Origin: a virus
DNA: 64,000 nt
IMG/VR virus record: IMGVR_UViG_3300017963_000197
Coordinates: 62,001 to 126,000 of that record
Reading direction: 5' to 3' (one strand)
A program made the translations under genes and the position numbers. The notes beneath the pieces were generated by a model. The model saw only the letters and a list, made by a program, of their open reading frames with translations, was not told the origin of the DNA and did no database searches. Positions 6,292 through 13,539 of this stretch are shown here, in pieces (position 1 is the first letter of the stretch; every line of letters begins with the position of its first letter).

Positions 6292-6551
6292 TATGGTCCC
6301 GACACACCTGTTCCTTTCTTCTTGTCCCACTTACGAAACTCGTTCCAGGAGTCGAAGTGGCGTCTCGTCACACCCTTGAAATACTTCCACATATCACTCG
6401 CTTTGAACTTGAACGGGCCGCTGACAGCGGCAGCACAATAACCACCGGAACAGGTGTATTCCCACTCGCCGGTCTCTTTATTCTCGACACTGCCGAATGT
6501 GTCGCCCCCGCAAACGGGACACGAAAACTCTGTCCTGTGTTGAGTGATCAT
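6291..6551 (-). CDS. zinc-ribbon protein, 86 aa
   Basis: CPVCGG near residue 11 and CSGGYC near residue 34 form a zinc ribbon. The C-terminal half is basic and aromatic (MWKYFKGVTRRHFDSWNEF). It overlaps both neighbours by a few nucleotides. Probably a nucleic-acid or protein-binding adaptor of the operon; the role is unknown. Confidence 0.6.
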   Translation of the reverse strand: MITQHRTEFSCPVCGGDTFGSVENKETGEWEYTCSGGYCAAAVSGPFKFKASDMWKYFKGVTRRHFDSWNEFRKWDKKKGTGVSGP

Positions 6552-6751
6552 GGTCTCCGACGATACCCCAGCGACTCCTGGGTGTGTGGTGTTAGCTCCA
6601 GGGCGATCTCGAAACTGGTACTAGAATGGGAAGAAGCGACTACAGCCACCTCAGGAGGGTTGGCCAGCTTCTTGGCTTGGTCGATGGCCTGAACAAGTTC
6701 GCGAACGGTTTGCTCCGTAATCTGAACAGTTGCGCCCTTCAGGGTAGTCAT
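6548..6751 (-). CDS. hypothetical small protein, 67 aa
   Basis: ATG 6751 overlaps the upstream stop (ATGA). An N-terminal helix (TEQTVRELVQAIDQAKKL) is followed by a polar, strand-like region ending LGYRRRP. I chose the internal ATG over a longer reading because of this overlap. Family not recognised. Confidence 0.5.
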   Translation of the reverse strand: MTTLKGATVQITEQTVRELVQAIDQAKKLANPPEVAVVASSHSSTSFEIALELTPHTQESLGYRRRP

Positions 6752-7134
6752 AGCTTCTGCCACTCCGGGAACGGTCTTTCTTCCGACCGGTCCCACCAAC
6801 GGTAGCGGTAGCCCTGGAAGCCCCGAATCTTCTGGTCGATCGTGACAGCTACGGCGTCACCACCTCGAACCAGGGCAAAGCTGTCCTTGAAGTAGACGGG
6901 AACGTTCGTGTCGTAGCATACGGGGTCGTCGTCTATCCGTATCAACGGCGAGTATCCGATAAGGTGGCCGCTGTAGACCACATAAACACGGTCGCCGGGT
7001 TGCAGCTTCTTCGGCGGGCTGCCCCCCATGAACCAACCCCACTCCGTGCCGCTCCATTTGGCCCCGGCCGGGTCGCCCTCTGCAATCCAGCGCTTGAGTC
7101 CGAAAGACTTGGGCAACGTGACTACAATGTCCAT
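6748..7134 (-). CDS. PUA/ASCH/EVE-like small domain protein, 128 aa
   Basis: A pattern of short strands (MDIVVTLPKSFGLKRWIAEG, DRVYVVYSGHLIGYSPLIRI, DSFALVRGGDAVAVTIDQ) and Trp-rich ends (EWGWFMGG, YRYRWWDRS) resembles PUA-superfamily domains that sense modified bases. The resemblance is by eye and weak. Start and stop overlap the neighbours (TGATG), so it is translated with the operon. Confidence 0.45.
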   Translation of the reverse strand: MDIVVTLPKSFGLKRWIAEGDPAGAKWSGTEWGWFMGGSPPKKLQPGDRVYVVYSGHLIGYSPLIRIDDDPVCYDTNVPVYFKDSFALVRGGDAVAVTIDQKIRGFQGYRYRWWDRSEERPFPEWQKL

Positions 7135-7370
7135 CAGGCCGTTCTTTCGCGTAAAAGCTCCACGACCGCTTCGGCCTGATCCGGCGACAGTCCCTCAGGC
7201 CACAGTTCATCAAGCCTGAGCCATTCCCGCAAGACGTTTTTCTCGTCCTTCGAGATAACTATCTTCGTTTCCTGGGAACCCTCTTCTCTTGTCAGGACGA
7301 GGTCGCCACTGGATTTTTCGATACGCGCCAAAAGCCGGTTCCCCGGCTCACCTATAACAAACGAGGCCAT
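7134..7370 (-). CDS. hypothetical protein, 78 aa
   Basis: Begins MASFVIGEPGNRLLARIEKS and has a beta-strand N-terminus followed by an acidic helical end (LREWLRLDELWPEG, QAEAVVELLRERTA). The ATG at 7370 is chosen because the stop overlaps the next start and the upstream gene stops just before it. Not recognised. Confidence 0.5.
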   Translation of the reverse strand: MASFVIGEPGNRLLARIEKSSGDLVLTREEGSQETKIVISKDEKNVLREWLRLDELWPEGLSPDQAEAVVELLRERTA

Positions 7371-7372
7371 CT

Positions 7373-7591
7373 TTACTCCTTCAGCCCTTCGAGCAACCAG
7401 CGAAGATCCCGTAGATCCGAGTCGTCTACCATTAGCTCGAACACCTCGTCGGGGTCCGGCAAGACCCCCGCGAAGCAAATCCTGTGTTCTATGGAAGGTT
7501 CCGGCAGATGCCCGACACACGCATTGTCGCTCAACCGCTTGAACCGACAATCCGTGTGCGGACACCAACCAGGACGTTCCTGACCCGCCAT
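7373..7591 (-). CDS. Cys-rich small protein, 72 aa
   Basis: Cys/His residues (WCPHTDCRF, ACVGH, EHRICFAG) suggest a metal site in the N-terminal half. The C-terminal half is acidic and helical (DEVFELMVDDSDLRDLRWLL). It directly follows the ubiquitin-like gene, so it may be a partner in that pathway. Not recognised. Confidence 0.5.
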   Translation of the reverse strand: MAGQERPGWCPHTDCRFKRLSDNACVGHLPEPSIEHRICFAGVLPDPDEVFELMVDDSDLRDLRWLLEGLKE

Positions 7592-7595
7592 CGGC

Positions 7596-7862
7596 TCAAA
7601 CCCCGAAGGGCGTCTTCGGCCGAAGCTGAATCAGGTTGTAGGGACGTGCGTCGGTTGCGTTGAACCGATCCACGACGTAGTTACCCAGGTCGGGTGCCTG
7701 AGCCGGGATACCGGGAATGTCCCCGCCACGGATGGCTTCGGAGACCCACCCCTTCACGTCGTCGTCAGACGCAGCGAAGAGAACCGGGTCCGGAAGGTCC
7801 CCGTTCTGACCCCCGTAGGTGATGTTGACGCGAGCGTCGTTTTCGTTGATGTTGTCAGCCAT
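7596..7862 (-). CDS. ubiquitin-like protein candidate, 88 aa
   Basis: Size, strand/helix order (RVNITYGG hairpin, DDDVKGWVSEAIRGG helix, NYVVDRF, YNLIQLRPKTPFGV end) and a C-terminal strand finishing in Phe-Gly-Val suggest a beta-grasp ubiquitin-like fold. Its start overlaps the JAMM peptidase gene and an E1-like gene is in the same operon. A JAMM enzyme could remove the final Val to expose Gly for activation. The fold call rests mostly on context and the C-terminus. Confidence 0.6.
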   Translation of the reverse strand: MADNINENDARVNITYGGQNGDLPDPVLFAASDDDVKGWVSEAIRGGDIPGIPAQAPDLGNYVVDRFNATDARPYNLIQLRPKTPFGV

Positions 7863-8259
7863 GCTGCACCTCTCTTTCTAGCTCGTACCTCGATTCCTTT
7901 CGAAGTCTTGGTAGCCATATCGGCTGGTAATATTTGTTGAGATTGACGCGGTAGTCGTATTTGTCCGGGCCTTGCCAGACGATGTGAACGAGATGGGTGG
8001 AACTCGTGATCCACCAGATTATCCTCCGACCGAGAGCCGTCTCCACGCCGTTGAAGGTCGTAACGTCCTCGTAAGAGGGACCCGGCACCCCGGAGCCGGG
8101 GTGGCTGTGAGCAAATCCTAACACCCTGTCCCGGTTGTCCCAGATCACGTCCCAGAGCGTTCGGCTGTCTGGAAGGTAGGCCACGGACCGGTCCGTCGGG
8201 ATATGCCAGAACAGTGGCTTTCCCTCACGATCGACTAGAACTCCAGCTTCCACAGTCAT
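7855..8259 (-). CDS. JAMM/JAB-family metallopeptidase
   Basis: A canonical JAMM site is present: His51-Ser-His53-Pro, seven residues, Ser62, two residues, Asp65. The 134-aa length fits a single JAB/MPN domain as in prokaryotic deubiquitinase-like peptidases. These zinc enzymes process or remove ubiquitin-like proteins. The gene overlaps the ubiquitin-like gene by 8 nt. Phage tail-assembly JAB proteins usually carry an NlpC/P60 partner, which is absent, so a Ubl-processing role is more likely. Confidence 0.85.
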   Translation of the reverse strand: MTVEAGVLVDREGKPLFWHIPTDRSVAYLPDSRTLWDVIWDNRDRVLGFAHSHPGSGVPGPSYEDVTTFNGVETALGRRIIWWITSSTHLVHIVWQGPDKYDYRVNLNKYYQPIWLPRLRKESRYELEREVQHG

Positions 8260-8268
8260 TTCAATACC

Positions 8269-9210
8269 TTAGACGTGCCTGTAAACCACGAGTTGTCCCG
8301 TTCGCTCCGCTTCCAGGATAACGGACGGTAGGCTCTCAAGGGTCAGTAGGTCGTCTCCCTTCTCTCCGGTGTCATGATCTGTTAAACACACCCCAGAATC
8401 GATAATCCTAAGAGTTTTCTTGTCGCACGTACATTCGAACCGCCGCCGCTTGAGCCGGTACTTAACGATCATCTCGTTCTTGCGGTGCCCGGCACGTTGA
8501 TCCAGAAGCACAGCCCCGCCTACCGCTAAAGCGGCCTTTGCGGCCTCCTCGAAGTCCAGGAGAGCCATTTCCCGACGGCCAGCGCCGTCTCCCAGCTTCT
8601 CGACGATCTCGCGTCTACGGGCCTCCTTTTGACGCTCCTCTTCTTCCCGCTGGCGCTTTTCGGCAAGCTCCCGCCGACGCTTCTCTGCCTCCTTCCGTTG
8701 GAAGATCTCCATCCGGAAAGCGGCATCCAGGGCCGGGGAAACATCCTTGATGTCGGCCACGGAATCCTTGCCGTCCAGGTACGCCGTCAGAACGTCCATC
8801 TCCGGACCCAGCGGCATCTCTTGTTGCATGAAAAAGAGCGGGCCGTCCTCACACATACGCCCGGCAGAGACGTACACGAACCGGTCCAGAAACGGCTCGA
8901 TCAGGTGGACGCGCTCCGCGTTGGCCACGATATCCGCGATCTTCGGCTCAACTCGAACGTCACGCGGGACCAGCCTGTCTCCGACCAAATAACCCATGAC
9001 CTTACCCATGAGCAGATCAGTGTCAGAATCGTCGGCCTGTCGGAGAACACGCGCCCGCCGACCGTTCAGGGAGAAGACTACCCAACCGTGCTCATCCGGC
9101 AAACGGCCGTCGATGGTCCACTGTCGTGAACCCGACCGGAGAGACCTACCCCCGACCCATGGCGAAACCAGGGTTTCATCCTTAGTCTGTAGTAGGTCTC
9201 TCCAAGTCAT
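8269..9210 (-). CDS. coiled-coil protein heading the Ubl operon, 313 aa
   Basis: An N-terminal beta-rich region (residues 1-150) is followed by a highly charged coiled coil (about 168-210, Lys/Arg/Glu-rich). The C-terminal domain has two close Cys (FECTCDKKTLRI) and a third (GVCLTDHD). No family is recognised. As first gene of the E1/Ubl/JAMM operon it could be the target, scaffold or an E2-like partner; that is inference. The ATG lies 8 nt from a GGTGTAATA element without a ribosome site. Confidence 0.6.
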   Translation of the reverse strand: MTWRDLLQTKDETLVSPWVGGRSLRSGSRQWTIDGRLPDEHGWVVFSLNGRRARVLRQADDSDTDLLMGKVMGYLVGDRLVPRDVRVEPKIADIVANAERVHLIEPFLDRFVYVSAGRMCEDGPLFFMQQEMPLGPEMDVLTAYLDGKDSVADIKDVSPALDAAFRMEIFQRKEAEKRRRELAEKRQREEEERQKEARRREIVEKLGDGAGRREMALLDFEEAAKAALAVGGAVLLDQRAGHRKNEMIVKYRLKRRRFECTCDKKTLRIIDSGVCLTDHDTGEKGDDLLTLESLPSVILEAERTGQLVVYRHV

Positions 9211-9218
9211 GGTTCAAC

Positions 9219-9227
9219 TATTACACC
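9219..9227 (-). promoter_or_regulatory. GGTGTAATA promoter element of the Ubl operon
   Basis: GGTGTAATAGTTGAACC directly precedes the ATG at 9210, leaving only 8 nt. This is the clearest leaderless arrangement in the window. Confidence 0.6.
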
Positions 9228-9241
9228 GGTTAGAGTTAGAA

Positions 9242-11110
9242 TCAAGCTGCCCAAGCGGGCTTGGTCAGCAACTCAGTGTTGAGGATGAGATCGACCAGCG
9301 ATACTCTGGGAGCCGCCGCCTTTCTGGACGCCTTGCCCACCGGAGTAGCCGCGATCAGGTCTCTGATGGTGCGGGGAATCGCGTACGGGTCCGCGAAGAT
9401 CCCCTCGTCGATCATGAAGCACGGGATACCGAGATTGGCCGCCGTGTCCTGGACCGCCGTGTAGCCGCGAGTGCCGCCTACCTTGAGGAACCCGAAAGCA
9501 ACCGGGTTGAGGCCGGAAGACCTCACGGAATCGGAGAAGTCGTACGCCTCTTCGTCGCCCACGAAGATGAAGATCACGTCTTCATCGTCCTCAGGCTTGA
9601 AGGACTGGAGTACCCTGACGCCCGCTCCGTAATCGGTGCCGCCGCCCGCCCTGAAACCACGGAAAGCTTGCTCGACACCAGCCGACGAGTTCTGCTTGAT
9701 CTTCACAACACGACCGGAGGTGTTGAACACCGACACGTGAGTCCGCTCCAGGGGGAACCCCTGTAGGAACTGGGTCAGGTACCGCTTAGCCGTCGGAATG
9801 GCCTTGTGCATGGAGGACGAAACGTCCACACAGAAGTAGATTCTCTGGCTATTGAGCACCTCTGCGACGGCCTTCTTGACAGCGTTGTCGGCCGCCTCCG
9901 ACAGCTTCTCCTGGGTCTTCTTGGACTTGACACGCTGGGCGATGTTGGCCGCCCGCATGTCTTCGGCCTCCTTGACCGCCGTCTCCCACCGAACCCGGAT
10001 GTCCTGGACATCCAACAGTCCAAGCTCTTCCAGAGTCGGGGTCGCGATGATCAGGTCCTTGTTGGACAGGGACCCGACCTCGATGGCAGCCGCCATGACA
10101 GCCCTGGTCACACCGTCCTTGGGCAGAAGACCCACGACCCGCTTCCAGTTCGGCCGGTCCTGGGTGATCTTCTCGCAGATCTGCTCTTCGGTCAGACCCT
10201 CCCAGGATTCCGCCGCCTTGACCTCCTGGCCGATGGCGATGCTCCGGTGCCCCTCCTTGGACTGCGCTTGCTTCCAACGAAGGGTCTCGAAGAACTTGCC
10301 GGTGTTCGGCTTGTATCCGACCTTACGGGCCAGATCCATCACCGTACGCCGGAAGCCCGCGTTGACCAGACCTTCCAGCATCTTGGGGTTCTCTTCCCGG
10401 TACCGTAGCCACTTCTCCACGGCCTTGGGCCAACGACCCAGGAACGGCTTACGAGCGGACTTACCGAAACCGAGATCCCGGTTGATCTTGGCGACGGCCG
10501 GTAGGCTCAGAACATCGTGGACCCTCATGAGCAACTTCGGGTTGAAGCTGACCTTGCCGTCCTTGCCCTTGGTGGTGATCAGGAACATGGCCTCGCCAAC
10601 GTCACGGTAGTCCTCGTCGAGGAACGCGACCTTGCCCTTGTCCAGGACCGGATCACCCTTACGGGTTTGAACGAGCATGAAGGCTGCCAGGATGACCTTG
10701 AGGTCCCGGTGCTCCTGGCCGTATGCGTAGGAGGCCCACTTGGCCGCGAACTCGTTATCGAGATTCCAGACTTCCGCGACCTGCTTGTAGACCCACTCAA
10801 CAACGTCCGGGTACAACCCGGCCGGTTGGTACTTGCCTACAACCCGACGACCGTCCCGAACACGCCCGTCATTGCTGAGCTTGCCCAGCTTGACCTTGGT
10901 GCTCTTGCGGCCGACCTTACGCAATTCGTAAACGATCTTGTCGCCGTTCTCCTCTACGTGAGTGACCGGCAACCACTTAGAACCCACGACCGATCCGGTG
11001 TCGGTAACTGCGATACCAGCACGGTTGTGGACAGCATGGCCCGAGTGAGAGAGGACCGTCTGTAGGATTCTCTCAGCCGGTCCGAGATTCTCGTTTTGCA
11101 TGTTATCCAT
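9242..11110 (-). CDS. rsr: Ro60/Rsr ortholog (TROVE + vWA domains)
   Basis: Ro60 proteins are ring-shaped HEAT-repeat (TROVE) proteins with a vWA domain that bind Y RNAs and misfolded RNAs. Here the N-terminal ~370 residues are helical and basic, as in TROVE. The C-terminal vWA domain has a MIDAS (DVSSSMHK, about residue 427), GGGTD and FVGDEEAYD. At about 620 aa it is longer than most bacterial Rsr (about 530). ATG 11110 is preferred; GTG 11125 and ATG 11101 are alternatives. Upstream are two GGTGTAA elements. The candidate Y RNAs at 4.7-5.2 and 29.7-30.5 kb are the expected partners. Confidence 0.93.
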   Translation of the reverse strand: MDNMQNENLGPAERILQTVLSHSGHAVHNRAGIAVTDTGSVVGSKWLPVTHVEENGDKIVYELRKVGRKSTKVKLGKLSNDGRVRDGRRVVGKYQPAGLYPDVVEWVYKQVAEVWNLDNEFAAKWASYAYGQEHRDLKVILAAFMLVQTRKGDPVLDKGKVAFLDEDYRDVGEAMFLITTKGKDGKVSFNPKLLMRVHDVLSLPAVAKINRDLGFGKSARKPFLGRWPKAVEKWLRYREENPKMLEGLVNAGFRRTVMDLARKVGYKPNTGKFFETLRWKQAQSKEGHRSIAIGQEVKAAESWEGLTEEQICEKITQDRPNWKRVVGLLPKDGVTRAVMAAAIEVGSLSNKDLIIATPTLEELGLLDVQDIRVRWETAVKEAEDMRAANIAQRVKSKKTQEKLSEAADNAVKKAVAEVLNSQRIYFCVDVSSSMHKAIPTAKRYLTQFLQGFPLERTHVSVFNTSGRVVKIKQNSSAGVEQAFRGFRAGGGTDYGAGVRVLQSFKPEDDEDVIFIFVGDEEAYDFSDSVRSSGLNPVAFGFLKVGGTRGYTAVQDTAANLGIPCFMIDEGIFADPYAIPRTIRDLIAATPVGKASRKAAAPRVSLVDLILNTELLTKPAWAA

Positions 11111-11154
11111 CCGATCTGCCCGCACATTTGAGGGCGGGTTTCCTCTTGGTGTAC

Positions 11155-11204
11155 TATTACACCGCCTCGCGAAATCAGTTTTGCCGTATTCTGACTGTTA
11201 CACC
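11155..11204 (-). promoter_or_regulatory. Tandem GGTGTAA elements upstream of Ro60 gene
   Basis: GGTGTAATA at 11155-11163 and GGTGTAACA at 11196-11204, both on the minus strand, lie 45 and 86 nt from the Ro60 start. The gap is shared with the divergent plus-strand gene at 11246. Confidence 0.5.
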
Positions 11205-11245
11205 GGTAAATCTGATTCCTAAAGATTTATTTTAACTCTCTGGGT

Positions 11246-11551
11246 ATGGACGCTGAAAAAGTCATGACCCGGTACCTGGAGAAGACGGGCCTGGAGTTAG
11301 ATTCTGACACCCGTGTGGGATTTAAGTACTCGCCAAAAGAGTCAAAAAAGTCCAAGGTTGAGCGAGTCATGCGGCTCATCAGAGACAAGACAGGTATTGG
11401 CCGTAAGGTTGCGGAGGACATTGCCAACGCGATCGTCAGGGGACGAGATGTAGTTCGGCTGACCTTCCAGAAGAAATGGCCTATGGTCGAAGGTGTGATA
11501 GAAGGTCCCCGTGGAACCTTACCCCTGGAAGAGGCTCAGGCGACACTATAA
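11246..11551 (+). CDS. hypothetical protein with KVMTRY N-terminal tag, 101 aa
   Basis: The N-terminus MDAEKVMTRYLEKTG matches a tag family found on other small proteins here ([KR]-V-[VM]-x-R-[YF]). The body is strongly basic and helical (SPKESKKSKVERVMRLIRDK, IGRKVAEDIANAIVRG). First of three plus-strand genes joined by stop/start overlaps. Possibly a packaged DNA-binding protein; function unknown. Confidence 0.6.
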   Translation: MDAEKVMTRYLEKTGLELDSDTRVGFKYSPKESKKSKVERVMRLIRDKTGIGRKVAEDIANAIVRGRDVVRLTFQKKWPMVEGVIEGPRGTLPLEEAQATL

Positions 11552-11862
11552 TGGATCACTTACGCTGGAAGACCGGATACTCTGGGTATGACGAGGAGTT
11601 CCTAGATGAACTGGTTGACGACAAAGAGTTAAGAAAGGCGATCAGCGACTTTCTCAAAGGGATCACCTCAGAGGGCCAGAAGCTCAACAAGCTCATGGAA
11701 CGGCGTATAAAACACCTTGCGGACAACATGACCGATTGGGACAAAGTCCCCACCAAAGACGTGGTCCGCTACCTCCGACAGTACATGAAGCACGAGTTCG
11801 GGGAAGACGACCTTGCGAAAGCCCTGGCAAAGGGCATTATTACCGGGGAAGGCTTCTTCTGA
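11551..11862 (+). CDS. hypothetical protein with MDHxRWK N-terminal tag, 103 aa
   Basis: The ATG overlaps the previous stop (TAATG). N-terminus MDHLRWKTGYSGYDEEF belongs to a second shared N-terminal tag (also at 12.9, 13.5 and 20.2 kb). The rest is a helical, charged protein ending in KALAKGIITGEGFF. No domain recognised. Confidence 0.6.
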   Translation: MDHLRWKTGYSGYDEEFLDELVDDKELRKAISDFLKGITSEGQKLNKLMERRIKHLADNMTDWDKVPTKDVVRYLRQYMKHEFGEDDLAKALAKGIITGEGFF

Positions 11863-12167
11863 TGCCCAAGAGCGAACAGGTTGTAGAACGATTCCTAACA
11901 GCCGCCCCAAAGAGCGTCAGTATCGAGGACATCAGGGACTTCATCAAAAAAGAGAGAACCTGGATGGATCTCGAAGAAGAGGATGACAAGTCCCTGTTGT
12001 ATACAACGAGAGATCACGGGGACATGGAGAACGACGAGCCGGGCCGGGAAGACCTGAACCACGCAAAAGCCTTGGGCAGGGCTGTCCTTAGAGAGTTCGG
12101 TCGCGCCGTCAAGGTCGAACTCGACTACATAGACGAGTGGACCCAACTCACAATCGAACTACGCTAG
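11862..12167 (+). CDS. hypothetical protein with QVVERF N-terminal tag, 101 aa
   Basis: Begins MPKSEQVVERFLTAAPKS, again the V-V-x-R-F tag type, with a TGATG overlap to its upstream neighbour. It is acidic with a central DLEEEDDKSLLYTTRDHG and a C-terminal strand region (VKVELDYIDEWTQLTIEL). Family unknown. Confidence 0.6.
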   Translation: MPKSEQVVERFLTAAPKSVSIEDIRDFIKKERTWMDLEEEDDKSLLYTTRDHGDMENDEPGREDLNHAKALGRAVLREFGRAVKVELDYIDEWTQLTIELR

Positions 12168-12178
12168 GTGTTAGAACC

Positions 12179-12254
12179 GGTCGGCCCGGTGGGAGTTGAA
12201 CCCACGGTCTTTCGATTATCGGTCGAATGCTTTGGCCAACTAAGCTACGGGCCG
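12179..12254 (-). tRNA. tRNA-Ile (GAT) with C33
   Basis: Acceptor CGGCCCG/CGGGCCG, anticodon arm TTCGA-CCGATAA-TCGAA and T arm GTGGG-TTCAACT-CCCAC all pair. Position 33 is C instead of the near-universal U. The 5' end overlaps the end of the next gene by 10 nt. Confidence 0.85.
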
Positions 12255-12835
12255 GTAATAAAGTCTAGCCACTCAGACACCTGATCTAACTCGTCGAGGG
12301 TTTGCCCTCCCTCATCTAACCAGGATCTATAAACCAAACGTAACTGTGAGGCGGCCTCTGCCAGGACATCCGGCTTCGGTCGCGGTATCTTCTTCGGAGG
12401 CGGTCCAGGGAGCCGGTCCGTAACGTCCCACTCAATGACCATCCGCCCTGTAATCTTACAACTCCGGGTACCCGTCTCGTATATCAGACCACGTGCTCTC
12501 AACTCCGATAGCCGGGTACGGGTGTTCCAGTTGATGCCTTGCTTGCCTTCGGACTTCAGGTCCTCGTCGATCGAGATGAAACACTCCGTGCCTGTCATCG
12601 GGCCTTTGTCGTAGAGCTTGGCGTAAATGCGCTGACAGGAGCGATTAACTGTCCCGTCCTCCATGACCGCCTCGTAGGCCAGGGCGCTCGTGAGCCGCCC
12701 ATGAGTTGGTTGTTGGACGGGCCGTCGGACAGGTTCCGGAGCTTTGACGGGCGCTGGTTCGATGGAAGGAGACTCAAGATCCTCTGGCTCCAGGCACCAG
12801 GAACAACCCGCCCCGCCACACATCTCGCATTCCAT
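12245..12835 (-). CDS. putative DNA-binding protein (zinc knuckle + winged-helix-like), 196 aa
   Basis: The N-terminus CEMCGGAGCSWC forms a tight zinc knuckle, followed by a proline-rich linker. The central part (LTSALAYEAVMEDGTVNRS ... INWNTRTRLSELRARGLI) reads like a winged helix. The tail is helical. A GGTGTAAAA element (12842-12850) ends 6 nt before the ATG, so it is probably leaderless. A regulator or replication-associated role is possible but not shown. Confidence 0.55.
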   Translation of the reverse strand: MECEMCGGAGCSWCLEPEDLESPSIEPAPVKAPEPVRRPVQQPTHGRLTSALAYEAVMEDGTVNRSCQRIYAKLYDKGPMTGTECFISIDEDLKSEGKQGINWNTRTRLSELRARGLIYETGTRSCKITGRMVIEWDVTDRLPGPPPKKIPRPKPDVLAEAASQLRLVYRSWLDEGGQTLDELDQVSEWLDFITGP

Positions 12836-12841
12836 AACGAT

Positions 12842-12850
12842 TTTTACACC
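12842..12850 (-). promoter_or_regulatory. GGTGTAAAA promoter element
   Basis: It sits 6 nt upstream of the ATG at 12835 on the minus strand. Confidence 0.5.
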
Positions 12851-12890
12851 ATGTCGCCTTGTAATCGTTTGTTAGTTTGGGCTTTGTAAC

Positions 12891-13235
12891 GTGGACCACT
12901 CGATCTGGAAGACCGGGGCAATGAACCCCCCAGAGCTTCACCGCTTTCTGCAAGAAGCCCTGCTTAGCTACTGCCGCCTAGTTGTCAAAGAACTGGCCAA
13001 GCTGTCGGGGTGGAAGTTCCACGAGTCAAACTGGAAGGCTGTTCTCGTCATCGATCCTGACCCCGGCGCGAAGCGGGAGATCATGGTCACGGCGCACCAG
13101 GACACCCCACTCAAGTCAAGCCTCTCGGCCTATTTGGAGGCTCCCGGTGACGCCCAAGACTCGTTTACCCTCAAAGCCGTGTCGCCCCGTAAGGACGCCA
13201 AAGTAATCTGGGAATACTTCTCCCAGAACTTCTAG
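12891..13235 (+). CDS. hypothetical protein with MDHSIWKTG tag, 114 aa
   Basis: GTG start at 12891 gives MDHSIWKTGAMNPPELH, a member of the MDHxxWKT tag group. The remainder is alpha/beta, with a strand VLVIDPDPGAKREIMVTA and a C-terminal KVIWEYFSQNF. No ribosome site is visible. Function unknown; the shared tag suggests the same destination as its tag relatives. Confidence 0.6.
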   Translation: MDHSIWKTGAMNPPELHRFLQEALLSYCRLVVKELAKLSGWKFHESNWKAVLVIDPDPGAKREIMVTAHQDTPLKSSLSAYLEAPGDAQDSFTLKAVSPRKDAKVIWEYFSQNF

Positions 13236-13237
13236 CT

Positions 13238-13311
13238 TGGTGCGCGTAGAGAGATTCGAACTCCCATGACTCGCTGATCGGGCGAGCGCCTTGCCATTAG
13301 ACGATACGCGC
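13238..13311 (-). tRNA. tRNA with anticodon loop CCGATCA (GAT, C33)
   Basis: Acceptor GCGCGTA/TACGCGC, encoded CCA, anticodon stem CTCGC/GCGAG and T arm are well paired. The body (TCGTCTAATGGCAAGGC) is Gln/Gly-like, yet positions 34-36 read GAT (Ile) with C at 33. Amino-acid identity is uncertain. Confidence 0.75.
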
Positions 13312-13322
13312 ACTAGGCCCCT

Positions 13323-13391
13323 GTGAGGCTCATTTGCCGACCGGAGTCTCCCTGAGAGGGGGAGCTTTTGACCGACCGGTTTTTGCCTCAC
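13323..13391 (-). ncRNA. Structured RNA candidate between tRNAs
   Basis: GTGAGGC and GCCTCAC close a 69-nt element with inner repeats CCGACCGG and an inner hairpin TCTCCC/GGGGGA. The minus strand contains GACTCCGGTCGG, similar to the ACTC-stem module of the Y RNA-like RNAs. Confidence 0.35.
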
Positions 13392-13427
13392 GGCTTCTCA
13401 TATCACCACCGGGGCACAGTGGTAGCC

Positions 13428-13514
13428 GGTGTCAGCGAGAGGAATCGAACCTCCACGGGATTGCTCCCACCAGATCCTTAGTCTGGCGCGTCTGCCTAGT
13501 TCCGCCACGCTGAC
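13428..13514 (-). tRNA. tRNA-Leu (AAG)
   Basis: Acceptor GTCAGCG/CGCTGAC, long variable arm, anticodon arm CCAGA-CTAAGGA-TCTGG. Anticodon AAG with unmodified-coded A34 is rare in bacteria. Confidence 0.88.
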
Positions 13515-13539
13515 ATTCTTCTGATAAGCTAACAGTTAC

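Noticed and set aside
9806-10610. Plus-strand frames opposite the Ro60 gene
   Set aside because: Antisense frames in GC-rich codons; the minus-strand Ro60 reading is clearly conserved.
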